From: Chitinophagaceae bacterium
GTDB lineage: Bacteria; Bacteroidota; Bacteroidia; Chitinophagales; Chitinophagaceae
Direction: 5' to 3'
Length of the DNA stretch: 64,000 nt
Assembly: GCA_004028795.1 (NCBI GenBank)
Contig: SAIW01000019.1
Coordinates: forward strand, 1-64,000
In this document: one piece after another, positions 32,750 through 41,024 of the stretch
Position numbering within the stretch: the stretch's first letter is position 1
Layout: the number at the start of each line of letters is the position of its first letter
Notes under the pieces: model-generated
What the model saw: the letters and a program-made list of their open reading frames with translations, nothing else
The model's database searches: none
What the model was told of the DNA's origin: nothing
Position numbers and translations under genes: made by a program

Positions 32750-33206
32750 TATAGATTATGATAAATTTTTGCTGCAACTGCTGCCAAGTTTTTTAAGAAC
32801 ACCTAAACGTGTTTCCTACTTAAAAACCTTGTTAAGTGCCAGTAAACAATTGTATCAAAAATTTATAATTTATGCAACACAGAAGAACTATGAATTAGAA
32901 CATAATGGGCAACGATACAGTATTGAGAATGTATTAAATGACAGGTTTGACCCTATACAGCGAAGAATTTATAATAGTGATGGATTTAATAAGGATAGGA
33001 TTTATATATACGGAACGATTGAAAATAAACCTCTCTTTTTGCCAAAATACATATATGGCAGCGATGATTATAATGACACTGGTATTGATTTTATTGTTTG
33101 GATTCCGAATGCGATTGTTTTAAGTGCTGATGATGTATTAGAGTTAAACGCATTAGTAAAAAAATACAAATTGGATGGCAAAAGGTTTAAAACAGCAAGA
33201 ATATGA
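32742..33206 (+). CDS. Gp48-like tail protein
   Basis: 154 residues. Position right after gpJ and before the fibre genes, and a QLLPSFLRTPKRVSYLKTL start, match the Gp48/DUF2313 type of small baseplate protein that anchors the fibres. Overlaps the fibre gene by 4 bp. Confidence 0.68.
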   Translation: MFSIDYDKFLLQLLPSFLRTPKRVSYLKTLLSASKQLYQKFIIYATQKNYELEHNGQRYSIENVLNDRFDPIQRRIYNSDGFNKDRIYIYGTIENKPLFLPKYIYGSDDYNDTGIDFIVWIPNAIVLSADDVLELNALVKKYKLDGKRFKTARI

Positions 33207-34063
33207 AGACTATTGACTTTACACCGATACCCGGTAAGGGCTTTCCGTTAGATGAGAACACTTTACTAACTGTACAACAGGAAGTTTTTGATGTGCAGGA
33301 TGTTAGTTTGCTTGGTGGAAATCTTTACATATTAAAGGGCTGCAATGTAGTTGGCGGAAACGTTAGTGATGGCGTTGTTTGTATTAATGGTGAGCGATTA
33401 AATTTTATTGGTGGAGCATTAGGTGCAGAAGTTGTAATAATTGAAACTGATACACCTTTAAACTTTTTTGATGACGCAACACAAAGTATTGTACCTATTA
33501 ATGTTGTAAAAAACAGAATAGCAACGTTTGGTGTAAGCGGTAGTTTGAATCCTTATTTATGGGCAAACTTTAAACGTAATGACCCAAACAACGGATTGCT
33601 GCAAAGAGTAGATAAGATTGAAAAAATGTTAAAGCCTTTGTTGGGTTATGATGACCCTAATAATCCCGGCACCACAGTTTATGGTAGTTGGATGTTTTGG
33701 GGAAGACCTGCTGCTGAAATACCTGATGGTTGGCAAGCTGTACCAGATGCAGAATGGAAAGGTAAGTTTCCTGTAGTGATGGATAATACCGATGCAGATT
33801 TTATTGATACAACTATTACTGGCGGTAGTAAAACCAAAACTATTGCTCAAGCTAATTTGCCTGCTGTACAAATTGATGTTCCTGTTCCTAAAGAAGCAAC
33901 CAATGGTGACGGCGGTGGTATTGGGCCTTATTTAACAACAGGACATGACCCAGAAAATATTGAACCGGGTCCAACATTAAAAACTGCCAATTTAGGAAAC
34001 GGCACACCGCTAAATATTTTACCACCTTATAAAGTAGTAATGTTTATAAGATTTATAGGTTAA
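33203..34063 (+). CDS. Tail-fibre/collar protein
   Basis: 286 residues. N-terminal part binds the baseplate. Residues about 155-286 have a tail-collar-like domain: YGSWMFWGRPAAEIPDGW, then FPVVMDNTDADF, TITGGSKTKTIAQANLPAV and a terminal PPYKVVMFIRFIG, the signature of phage tail-collar (DUF859/T4 gp12-like) fibres. In this family DGR target fibres exist, but this gene carries no TR-like sequence. Confidence 0.78.
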   Translation: MKTIDFTPIPGKGFPLDENTLLTVQQEVFDVQDVSLLGGNLYILKGCNVVGGNVSDGVVCINGERLNFIGGALGAEVVIIETDTPLNFFDDATQSIVPINVVKNRIATFGVSGSLNPYLWANFKRNDPNNGLLQRVDKIEKMLKPLLGYDDPNNPGTTVYGSWMFWGRPAAEIPDGWQAVPDAEWKGKFPVVMDNTDADFIDTTITGGSKTKTIAQANLPAVQIDVPVPKEATNGDGGGIGPYLTTGHDPENIEPGPTLKTANLGNGTPLNILPPYKVVMFIRFIG

Positions 34064-34067
34064 TAAT

Positions 34068-34505
34068 ATGAGTAGTAGAAACACTTGGTACAATTGGTTT
34101 GGAACTGGCAAGAAACCGCTTGCTACACAATTCAAAGATGTGTTTGATACTTTATTTCATAAGGATGAAGACACTTTACCGCTGAACAAAGTACAAGGTT
34201 TGCAAGACATTTTAAATAATAAAGCAGATAAAGTTGCTTCAAATAAAATTGTACTTCCATCAGGTGTTTCTCATTATGATATGCCAGCAGGAAGTATTTT
34301 ATTGATAACGTGGTTTATAGCTCCAACTATTATTTCAGCAGGTGTGGGTACTGCTCTTAATGTTAATGATGTTTTTGAAATTGAAGGTGACAGTTCACCA
34401 AACGGATTTTTAATTTACCAAGGCTTTAAACCTTTTTTAAATGCAACACGCATTTATTTCAACGGTATACAACCGGACACAATACCAATTATTTATTTAC
34501 TATGA
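34068..34505 (+). CDS. Hypothetical fibre-region protein
   Basis: 145 residues, with an N-terminus NTWYNWFGTGKKPLATQF, then FDTLFHKDEDTLPLNKVQGLQDILNNKADK, a motif seen in phage fibre/trimerising segments. The C-terminal half is beta-rich. A small fibre or chaperone for the next fibre is the likely role. Overlaps the next gene by 4 bp. Confidence 0.6.
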   Translation: MSSRNTWYNWFGTGKKPLATQFKDVFDTLFHKDEDTLPLNKVQGLQDILNNKADKVASNKIVLPSGVSHYDMPAGSILLITWFIAPTIISAGVGTALNVNDVFEIEGDSSPNGFLIYQGFKPFLNATRIYFNGIQPDTIPIIYLL

Positions 34506-35449
34506 AAAAAGAAACTATTAAAATAATAGCAGCCATTACATTAAAAGTTGCTACAGTAGTATTAGCCATTATTATGAGTGTGCATGGCTGTTTTAGTCAA
34601 ACACAAATTGACAGCCTTACTGCAAAAAGAAGTATTAAACTAAATGGCACTCGTGTAACAGGCATAAGCAAAGACACTACAACAGCTAATAAGCGTGATA
34701 CTATGCTTATTACTGAAAAAGCTGCCAAAGATTATGCTGACAAAGTTGCTGCTTCGAGCAGTGGTTTAGATACGAGTGTTGCTGATGCAAGATATGTTCG
34801 TATTCAAACGCAAAATCCAACAGGCTCACTAAGCGGTGGAGGTAATTATGAATTACATTCTTCGGGTACTTTTTCATCTAATTTAAGTTGGAGTGTAACA
34901 AGGTTGGCAGCAGGAACGAACTTAGCACCTACTGCTAATATTGATAGTATTAAAGTAGCGGGCATAAATCAAACATATACACCACCCGCACCGGGACAGA
35001 CTGTATCTGGAACACAAAGTGTAAATGTTACGTGGAATACACCCACAGCATTTTATATAACGGCTTATGCACATGATGGTAAAACTTATACATCATCGGT
35101 TAGTTTTAATTTTTACCCGTCCAATTATTATGGTTACAGTGCTTCATCATCTCCCAATGCTTCTACCATATTAGCAACAGCAGGCGGAAGTAGCTTTTTA
35201 AGTGCAACTAAAGCATATTCACCAACAGTTACACTCCCTAATAGTGGTTATTACTATGTGTATTATGCTTATCCTACTTCTTTCGGTGCATTAACAAGTA
35301 TTAAAGATGGTGCAGGTAATCAGGTTATCAGTGCCTTTACTCAAACAACAGTAAGTGTTACCAATGCTTCGGGCTATACGCAGAATTATTACGTGTACAC
35401 TTCAAACAATAACTATTCAAATACTTCAATATATGTTCAATATCAATAA
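34502..35449 (+). CDS. Tail fibre-like protein with signal-like N-terminus
   Basis: 315 residues. The first about 33 residues look like an export signal or membrane anchor (ITLKVATVVLAIIMSVHGCFSQ). Then comes a fibre-like coil: DSLTAKRSIKLNGTRVTGIS, RYVRIQTQNPTGSL. The last 170 residues are Ser/Thr/Tyr/Asn-rich beta structure, with a repeated YYYVYYAYP-type sequence. It may be a receptor-contacting or exported accessory fibre. Its end overlaps the next gene by 17 bp. Confidence 0.65.
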   Translation: MKKETIKIIAAITLKVATVVLAIIMSVHGCFSQTQIDSLTAKRSIKLNGTRVTGISKDTTTANKRDTMLITEKAAKDYADKVAASSSGLDTSVADARYVRIQTQNPTGSLSGGGNYELHSSGTFSSNLSWSVTRLAAGTNLAPTANIDSIKVAGINQTYTPPAPGQTVSGTQSVNVTWNTPTAFYITAYAHDGKTYTSSVSFNFYPSNYYGYSASSSPNASTILATAGGSSFLSATKAYSPTVTLPNSGYYYVYYAYPTSFGALTSIKDGAGNQVISAFTQTTVSVTNASGYTQNYYVYTSNNNYSNTSIYVQYQ

Positions 35450-37877
35450 ATTTTTCATCATTTTATTTTCTGTGTTGGTTTCTTTTATTGCCAATGCACA
35501 AGAGCAGCATCTTGCAGAGATTGTACCTGCAGGTGGTGGTACGTTTGCACAGTTAGATGCTATTTATTTACGTGGTGGTTGGAGAGAAGTAACACGTATA
35601 ACTGAACGTGATAGCATAACTTATGACAGGCAACGAATAGGAATGGTTGTATATGTTGCCAATACTGATAGCTGTTATAAATTACTTTTAAAATCATTCT
35701 CTTTAAATTACAGTAATTGGATGCCTTTTAAATTGGGTTCAGTTGATTTGAGCAATTACTACAATAAAACTCAAAGCGATTTAAGGTATTTGCAAGGCTC
35801 AGGAAGTAATACCTACTTCCCAATTTTTAATTCAAGTGGTCAATTACAAAACAGCACAGTTACCGATGATGGCACAGATATTTATTTTAATTATCGTGGT
35901 ATAAGAGGTAATCAGATTTACGGCAACTTTTTTGCAACAAATGCGAGTTATGGTGGAGTAAATGACAGTGGTATTGCTGTCATAAAAACAAATGGAAATA
36001 TTGCTATCCAAAAGCCTTATACTTTTATAAAAAGATACACTGATTTATACGGCTATCAACCTGCTTTAGGTTTTATTCCTGAAAATGTTGTCAATAAATC
36101 AACATCATTAAGCCCGAATGATAATGTTACTTATCCCACAACGGCTGCGGTTAATACAGGTTTAAATGCTAAATATAATCTTGCAGATACTTTGAATAAA
36201 TGGATTGCTTTAGGGTGGTTGTCAGCAATTATGAAATACACAGATACAGCAGCAGCTTTTGCAGCTTACAGAACGCAGATAAATACCAATACGGCAAACA
36301 TAGCAACCAACACAACAAATATTGCTACTAACACATCAAACATTGGGCTAAAGCTAAATATAACTGATACAACCGGAAAATGGTTGGCTCAGGGTTGGCT
36401 TACTTATTTAATGAAATATACTGATACTGCGAGTGCATTGAACCCTTATCGTGTATGGTTGAATAGTTTACAGGCATCTGTAACTAATGCTACCAATATA
36501 ACTTCAGGTACATTAAATAAACAACGAATTGATACTACTGCTAAATACGAATGGACAGGAATTCATCAACACGATAGTTCAGTTGTTATTAAAATGACTG
36601 TGCCAACTCAAACATGGCAAACACAAGATGGCAATAGTGCAACAATTCAAAGAACTACTGCAAATAATGCTTTAAAAATATCAAACCAAGTTTTAGGGCA
36701 AGGTGGGCCCGGTAATTGTGTGAATGGTTCACCACGTTTGCAAATTCCCACAACAGGGTTAAACATAAGTAGCAATAGCTTTTCTTTTAGTCTATGGTTT
36801 AAACCAACATCATTTTTAAGCAACAACCCGTACAACGATGGTATTATAGGGTTTGGTTATTCAACTTATTCAGGCAACACTGATAATGGAACCTTCGGAG
36901 TGATGCTAAGTAATAATGCCTTAAACCTTAGAATGGCTGGGTCAACAAGTGGAAACCTTTCTACCATTTCTGCAAATACTTGGTATCATCTTGCAGGTGT
37001 AGTGAATGGTAGTACTGTTCAACTTTACTTAAATGGTACACCTTTAACTTCTCAAACTATTTCTACAACTAATTCAGTAAGCTATATTTATTTAGGTTAT
37101 AACAATCAATACGACCAACAATTTCGTGGTTATATTGACCAAATTGCTTTTTGGAATGGGCAATTAACTTCTACTGAAGTTGGAAATATTTATAATAGTG
37201 CCGCAGGTACTTATAACATGCCTTCAACGACTGCAACATTGAAGAGGTTATATCAACTCGATGAAGGAAGTGGAACAAACCTAACAGATTTAATCAATAA
37301 TGTTTCAGGAACATTAAATGCAGGTAGTTGGGCAGGTTTAGGTAATGGTAAAGTACCTACTTCTGCAACGCTTGGAACTGTGTACCCCATCGCAATTTCT
37401 GACGGCGTTAATGCTTCTGAAAAATACTTATTAAATGTGGGAGATAATCAGGGTCAAACAAAAGTTGAAGGATTAGTTGTAAATATTACCCAAAATGGCA
37501 TCAATAAAATCAATGTAACTAATAACGGTGTTGTAATGAACGATAACACAGGTATTAATGTTACTTCACCAACCTCGCAGCTCCACACGACTTCTTTCGC
37601 AACAGGTTATGTTAGTAAAGCTGCTAATTATACTTTAACGATTAATGATGAAACAGTTGAAGTAACCGCTTCTTCTGTAACAATTACATTACCAACTGCC
37701 ATTGGTATAACCGGAAGAGAATATACAATTAAACTAACAGCAAATACAACAAGTACAGTTGCAACAACAAGCAGCCAAACAATAGACGGAAGCACAACTT
37801 ATTCTTTATCGGCACAATACAAATATGTGCGTGTAAAGAGTAATGGTTCTAACTGGATAATAATTGCAAACAATTAA
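35433..37877 (+). CDS. Large tail-fibre-like protein with LamG/ConA-like domain
   Basis: 814 residues from the ATG at 35433. A Sec-type signal peptide (FFIILFSVLVSFIANAQ) starts it. Two copies of a WL-x-x-GWL-x-x-xMKYTDTA repeat lie near 250-360, linked by a Asn/Thr heptad coil (NIATNT repeats). A LamG/concanavalin-like domain follows at about 440-600: NSFSFSLWFKPTSF, NTWYHLAGVVNGSTVQLYLNG, GYIDQIAFWNG. The C-terminal 130 residues are beta-rich. This is the most likely receptor-binding fibre. The signal peptide is unusual for a tail protein. Confidence 0.75.
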   Translation: MFNINKFFIILFSVLVSFIANAQEQHLAEIVPAGGGTFAQLDAIYLRGGWREVTRITERDSITYDRQRIGMVVYVANTDSCYKLLLKSFSLNYSNWMPFKLGSVDLSNYYNKTQSDLRYLQGSGSNTYFPIFNSSGQLQNSTVTDDGTDIYFNYRGIRGNQIYGNFFATNASYGGVNDSGIAVIKTNGNIAIQKPYTFIKRYTDLYGYQPALGFIPENVVNKSTSLSPNDNVTYPTTAAVNTGLNAKYNLADTLNKWIALGWLSAIMKYTDTAAAFAAYRTQINTNTANIATNTTNIATNTSNIGLKLNITDTTGKWLAQGWLTYLMKYTDTASALNPYRVWLNSLQASVTNATNITSGTLNKQRIDTTAKYEWTGIHQHDSSVVIKMTVPTQTWQTQDGNSATIQRTTANNALKISNQVLGQGGPGNCVNGSPRLQIPTTGLNISSNSFSFSLWFKPTSFLSNNPYNDGIIGFGYSTYSGNTDNGTFGVMLSNNALNLRMAGSTSGNLSTISANTWYHLAGVVNGSTVQLYLNGTPLTSQTISTTNSVSYIYLGYNNQYDQQFRGYIDQIAFWNGQLTSTEVGNIYNSAAGTYNMPSTTATLKRLYQLDEGSGTNLTDLINNVSGTLNAGSWAGLGNGKVPTSATLGTVYPIAISDGVNASEKYLLNVGDNQGQTKVEGLVVNITQNGINKINVTNNGVVMNDNTGINVTSPTSQLHTTSFATGYVSKAANYTLTINDETVEVTASSVTITLPTAIGITGREYTIKLTANTTSTVATTSSQTIDGSTTYSLSAQYKYVRVKSNGSNWIIIANN

Positions 37878-37890
37878 AATTTTATAAAAT

Positions 37891-38139
37891 ATGTCATTCA
37901 TTAAAATTCAACCAAAGGCATTTGATAACGGTACTGCTTCACAATTAGACTGGTCTGTTACATCATACCCTCGAAATGGGCAAATGGTACAAGTAGGATT
38001 CACATTATTGGATGATTTAAACAATCATGTAAAAAGTGATGTAATAACCTTCGGAAACGATGTTGTTAGTCAATGGAACAGTGATGATAGTGTTATTACA
38101 AATGCTGTTATTAATAAACTTCAATTACAATTATTATGA
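37891..38139 (+). CDS. Small hypothetical protein after the fibre
   Basis: 82 residues, beta-rich, with NGTASQLDWSVTSYPRNG. It may be a fibre chaperone or cap, since such proteins often follow a fibre gene. No family recognised. Its end overlaps the lipoprotein start (ATGA). Confidence 0.55.
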   Translation: MSFIKIQPKAFDNGTASQLDWSVTSYPRNGQMVQVGFTLLDDLNNHVKSDVITFGNDVVSQWNSDDSVITNAVINKLQLQLL

Positions 38140-38312
38140 AAAAGTTTCTACCAATTTTATTAATCTTTTTTTCTTCCTGCACGTTATATGTGTACGAAGG
38201 GCAGAAGCTAACTAAAGCAGAAAAAATAAAATACAAACGCTATTGCGATAGTATTAATGCTTTAGCTAAAAAGGACACTAATTTCTTAGATAAATTGAAT
38301 TTTAAACATTAA
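38136..38312 (+). CDS. Small lipoprotein
   Basis: 58 residues, below the usual length cut-off. N-terminus MKKFLPILLIFFSSC is a lipoprotein signal with lipobox FSSC; the mature part is a short Lys-rich helix. Its ATG overlaps the previous stop (ATGA), indicating coupled translation. Candidate roles include a Cor-like superinfection-exclusion lipoprotein, by analogy only. Confidence 0.65.
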   Translation: MKKFLPILLIFFSSCTLYVYEGQKLTKAEKIKYKRYCDSINALAKKDTNFLDKLNFKH

Positions 38313-38320
38313 TTGTTAAC

Positions 38321-38350
38321 CATAAATGGGAACGAGCAAGACCATTTATG
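38321..38350 (+). promoter_or_regulatory. Hairpin sequestering the methylase start codon
   Basis: CATAAATGG (38321-38329) is perfectly complementary to CCATTTATG (38342-38350), with a 12-nt loop. The last three bases of the stem are the ATG of the methylase gene at 38348. Translation should be blocked unless the stem is opened, much as in Mu mom, whose start is masked until Com binds. No Com homologue is seen in the window. Confidence 0.68.
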
Positions 38351-39154
38351 AAACAGAAAGTACAGTTAAGAACACCAATCAGCTACTATGGTGGCAAGCA
38401 ACGTTTAGTAAGTAGCATTCTTCCTTTAATTCCTGAACATAATCTTTACTGTGAACCGTTTTTGGGCGGTGCAGCAATTTTTTTTAGTAAAGAGAAAAGC
38501 AATGTTGAAGTGTTGAACGATACAAATAGGGAGTTGATTAATTTCTATAAAGTTTGTCAAAATCGTTTCCATGAATTACAAAGTTTAGTACGTGTAACAT
38601 TGCACAGCAGAGAGCAGCACGACGAAGCACATATTATTTACAATAAACCGCACATGTTTGATGAAGTAAGACGGGCATGGGCAGTATGGGTTTTAGCAAC
38701 TCAAAGTTTTAGCAGTGTTGTTGACGGTAGTTGGGGAATGGATAGAAGTAAAAGCACACTGCCTTTAAAAATTACTAATAAGAAAGCTGAGTTTACAGAA
38801 GAATTGGCAATACGATTGCAAAATGTACAATTAGAATGTGCAGATGCGTTATATGTGATTAATAGCAGAGATACTGTAGAATCCTTCCATTATATTGACC
38901 CGCCTTATCACAATGCCGATATGGGTCATTATGATGGTTATACAGCCGATGATTTTGAAGCGTTACTAAAACTTGTAAGCACTATTAAAGGAAAGTTTTT
39001 ATTAAGCAGCTATCCAAGTGATTTACTTACTAAGTACACTTCTGAAAACAATTGGCATACTATTACTATTGAACAGATTGTAAGTGCAGGCCCATTGAAA
39101 AACAGAAAGAAGATTGAAGTGTTAACAGCTAATTACGATTTAAAAACCATTTAA
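38348..39154 (+). CDS. Adenine-specific DNA methyltransferase (D12/Dam class)
   Basis: 268 residues. N-terminal PISYYGGKQRLV is the D12 start motif, EPFLGGAAIFF the AdoMet-binding FxGxG-type motif, and HYIDPPY the catalytic DPPY. Target recognition lies between about 90 and 160. It modifies N6 of adenine, probably protecting phage DNA from host restriction, and sits at the right end where Mu has its DNA-modification gene mom. The start lies in a hairpin and the gene is bracketed by GGGAACGAGC copies. Confidence 0.92.
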   Translation: MKQKVQLRTPISYYGGKQRLVSSILPLIPEHNLYCEPFLGGAAIFFSKEKSNVEVLNDTNRELINFYKVCQNRFHELQSLVRVTLHSREQHDEAHIIYNKPHMFDEVRRAWAVWVLATQSFSSVVDGSWGMDRSKSTLPLKITNKKAEFTEELAIRLQNVQLECADALYVINSRDTVESFHYIDPPYHNADMGHYDGYTADDFEALLKLVSTIKGKFLLSSYPSDLLTKYTSENNWHTITIEQIVSAGPLKNRKKIEVLTANYDLKTI

Positions 39155-39174
39155 TTAAGCTTTATCTTAAAATT

Positions 39175-39209
39175 AAAGCCTGCTGTATTTGATACAAGCA
39201 GGCTTTTTT
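39175..39209 (+). terminator. Intrinsic terminator after the methylase
   Basis: AAAGCCTGCT (39175-39184) pairs with AGCAGGCTTT (39197-39206), a strong 10-bp stem, and T continues to 39209. It ends the plus-strand late operon. Confidence 0.87.
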
Positions 39210-39454
39210 ATTGGGAACGAGCCTATTTAAATGGGCCCGGACGGTTATGTGATTGCGAGTCAAACAAAACCCCATTTGAATGGTAGTCCGGGCTTTATTT
39301 TGTTAAAGTCCGAATACACTCAAATGGGGGAAATCAGTATTGTTTAACTCGCCGTGCGAATATATGTATTGAAAGTTGTTTAAGACTTGTTTTTTACCAG
39401 CGATTTTATGACCTTTGGATTTGAATTTTACGCCGTTTGGTTTCGGCGATTATA
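39210..39454. other. Right-end non-coding region with inverted repeats
   Basis: Holds no gene of its own. Features: GCCCGGAC (39235-39242) inverted as GTCCGGGC (39286-39293) and followed by TTTATTTT; CCCCATTTGA (39270-39279) inverted as TCAAATGGGG (39320-39329); the shared end motif ATTTTATGACCTTT at 39403-39416; and CGCCG-TTTGGTTT-CGGCG (39431-39448), a perfect 5-bp hairpin at the very edge of the prophage. These may be transposase or terminator sites. Confidence 0.55.
39403..39416 (-). repeat. Right-end copy of the inverted repeat
   Basis: ATTTTATGACCTTT is the reverse complement of AAAGGTCATAAAAT at the left end (1573-1586). It lies about 38 bp from the right boundary, whereas the left copy is about 16 bp from the left boundary, an asymmetry also seen in Mu end sites. 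Confidence 0.6.
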
Positions 39455-40783
39455 AGTAATATCTCTGAAGTAAATAGAAACGCCAGTTTCTGAAGGAAAA
39501 AAATAAGAAGCAATCCAAATATTTAAGCTTTTTGAAAAAAATTCGCAGTATTGAGTTTTTTGAGTTTGAATAGACTTGTAATAAGCATTTCTGAATTCAT
39601 TTTCAACGTTGGGAAAAACAGACCATCCGTTTTTTCCTAAAACCTCTTCTTTCTTTTTATGTAATAATTCAGAAGCTTTTGGATTGATAAAAATATATTC
39701 ATCATTTACATTAAAAGCACAGAACCCCCAATCTACTCTGTCGAAAATTTCACGCATTTCTGCAGTTTTTTCTTCTACTTTTTCTTCTAATGCTTTATTA
39801 AAATCAAGCAGTTTTTTTTCAACTTCTTTTTGCTCGGTAATATCAGTTATAATTCCAACATAAATATTCTGATTATTTTCCCATTTAAAAGGAGAGAAGG
39901 AAACAAATACATTTAAAGGCTGCCCGTTTTTTTTAAAGTGCAGGTCTTCACTCTTCCAATAACCACCAATTGTTAAATTTTTAAGTGTATCTGCTAAAAA
40001 CTTTGATGAAGTTTGTTTTGCCAGAAATTCCGGAATAATTTTTCCTTCACTTTCTTCTGCGGTATAGCCATATAAACGCTCAGCACCTTTATTCCAGTTG
40101 GTTATTTCTAAGTCTTCATTAAAAACAATAATAGCGTCATTAGAAGATTCTACCATTAATGCCAATTGACCGATTCTTTCTTCCGCCTTTTTCTGAAAAG
40201 TAATGTCTGTACATATTCCTGTAAAACCTGTTATTAATTTGGTTTTATCATCTTTAATTGCAGCAATTGAAATTAGAGCGGTAATACTTTTTTTATGGGT
40301 GGTATGTTGTTTAATAATATCCTTCCAAAAACCATTTTGTTTTAATTGCACCCATACTTCATATTTTTTATTATCTGTAACATCAGATTTGATAAGATTA
40401 AAAAGTTTATTGCCTATAGCTTCTTTTTCTGTATAGCCATACATCTGCTCTGCACCTTTGTTCCAACTAATAACGTTTAAATTAAAATCTGTAGAAATAA
40501 AAGCATCACGAGATTGCATGAAAATATCATGATATTGTTTTAATACTCTTTGAAACTCTATTCTTTGTTTTCTTTTTCTTTTATAGATGAATAAGGTAAG
40601 CATTGTAGTTAGAATTACAGTAGCCAGTATAGTATATGCTAACCTTGTAATTTGGGTTGATTGAATAACAAAACTGTTTTGAGAGTAAGATATTTCGCCT
40701 ATCAGCAGAAAAGCAACAGAGCCTGAAAGAAGCAAAATAATTGCTACAAGCCATGCAGTACTATTACTGTTGTTTGCTCTCAT
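39428..40783 (-). CDS. Histidine kinase, sensor (N-terminal) half, cut off by the prophage
   Basis: 451 residues, of which the last 8 or so are prophage-encoded. Two N-terminal transmembrane helices (about 9-28 and 44-65) frame a short periplasmic loop. Then come three PAS domains (about 75-200, 205-325, 335-445), each closing with a DIT-type motif: CTDITFQKK, ITDITEQKE and, at the break, RDIT. The kinase domains follow 38 kb away at 869-1618. The natural gene was a roughly 680-residue membrane PAS kinase. What remains may be an inactive sensor or dominant-negative fragment. Confidence 0.86.
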   Translation of the reverse strand: MRANNSNSTAWLVAIILLLSGSVAFLLIGEISYSQNSFVIQSTQITRLAYTILATVILTTMLTLFIYKRKRKQRIEFQRVLKQYHDIFMQSRDAFISTDFNLNVISWNKGAEQMYGYTEKEAIGNKLFNLIKSDVTDNKKYEVWVQLKQNGFWKDIIKQHTTHKKSITALISIAAIKDDKTKLITGFTGICTDITFQKKAEERIGQLALMVESSNDAIIVFNEDLEITNWNKGAERLYGYTAEESEGKIIPEFLAKQTSSKFLADTLKNLTIGGYWKSEDLHFKKNGQPLNVFVSFSPFKWENNQNIYVGIITDITEQKEVEKKLLDFNKALEEKVEEKTAEMREIFDRVDWGFCAFNVNDEYIFINPKASELLHKKKEEVLGKNGWSVFPNVENEFRNAYYKSIQTQKTQYCEFFSKSLNIWIASYFFPSETGVSIYFRDITYNRRNQTA

Positions 40784-41024
40784 TTGTAGGATTTTGGATA
40801 TTTTAAGTGTGTAAGGTAGGTGTTTTTTAAGCCAACCTTAATATATTTTTAAAAATTATCTTATTTCAAAAGTAATTTTTATAATTTTTTTGTGGAACAT
40901 TTATAAAGCAACAGTTTAGTAGCTTGTTTTATAACGGCTATAAATTTATTGTAGGATTTTTTCTAATGATAAATGTTTAAAATTTTACTTAATAAATTAA
41001 ATAGTACTACAAATTTTTACTTAT

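Larger units (their letters stand above)
1557..39454 (+). mobile_element. Mu-like transposable prophage (about 38 kb) carrying a DGR
   Basis: The gene order is that of a Mu-type transposable phage: repressor/Ner, MuA-like and MuB-like transposition genes, DUF3164, GemA-like, Mor-like, then terminase, portal DUF935, MuF, gpG, capsid, sheath, tube, tape measure, baseplate, fibres and a terminal DNA methylase. It interrupts a histidine kinase gene. The ends are set by where that gene stops being colinear. Restoring the canonical linker DITERKK puts a 4-bp AGTA at both junctions (1553-1556 and 39455-39458). A 6-bp TATAAG is also shared (1555-1560 and 39451-39456). The exact ends are therefore uncertain by a few bases. 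All expected modules are present, so it may be inducible. Confidence 0.92.

Noticed and set aside
33203-34063. Tail-collar fibre as a third DGR target
   Set aside because: I searched it for the TR core and the GGCGTTCGCC end and saw neither, although fibres are targets in related phages.
36280-36360. Repetitive AATAC/ACA sequence in the fibre as a DNA repeat element
   Set aside because: It encodes in-frame NIATNT heptads of a coiled-coil; the repetition is at protein level.
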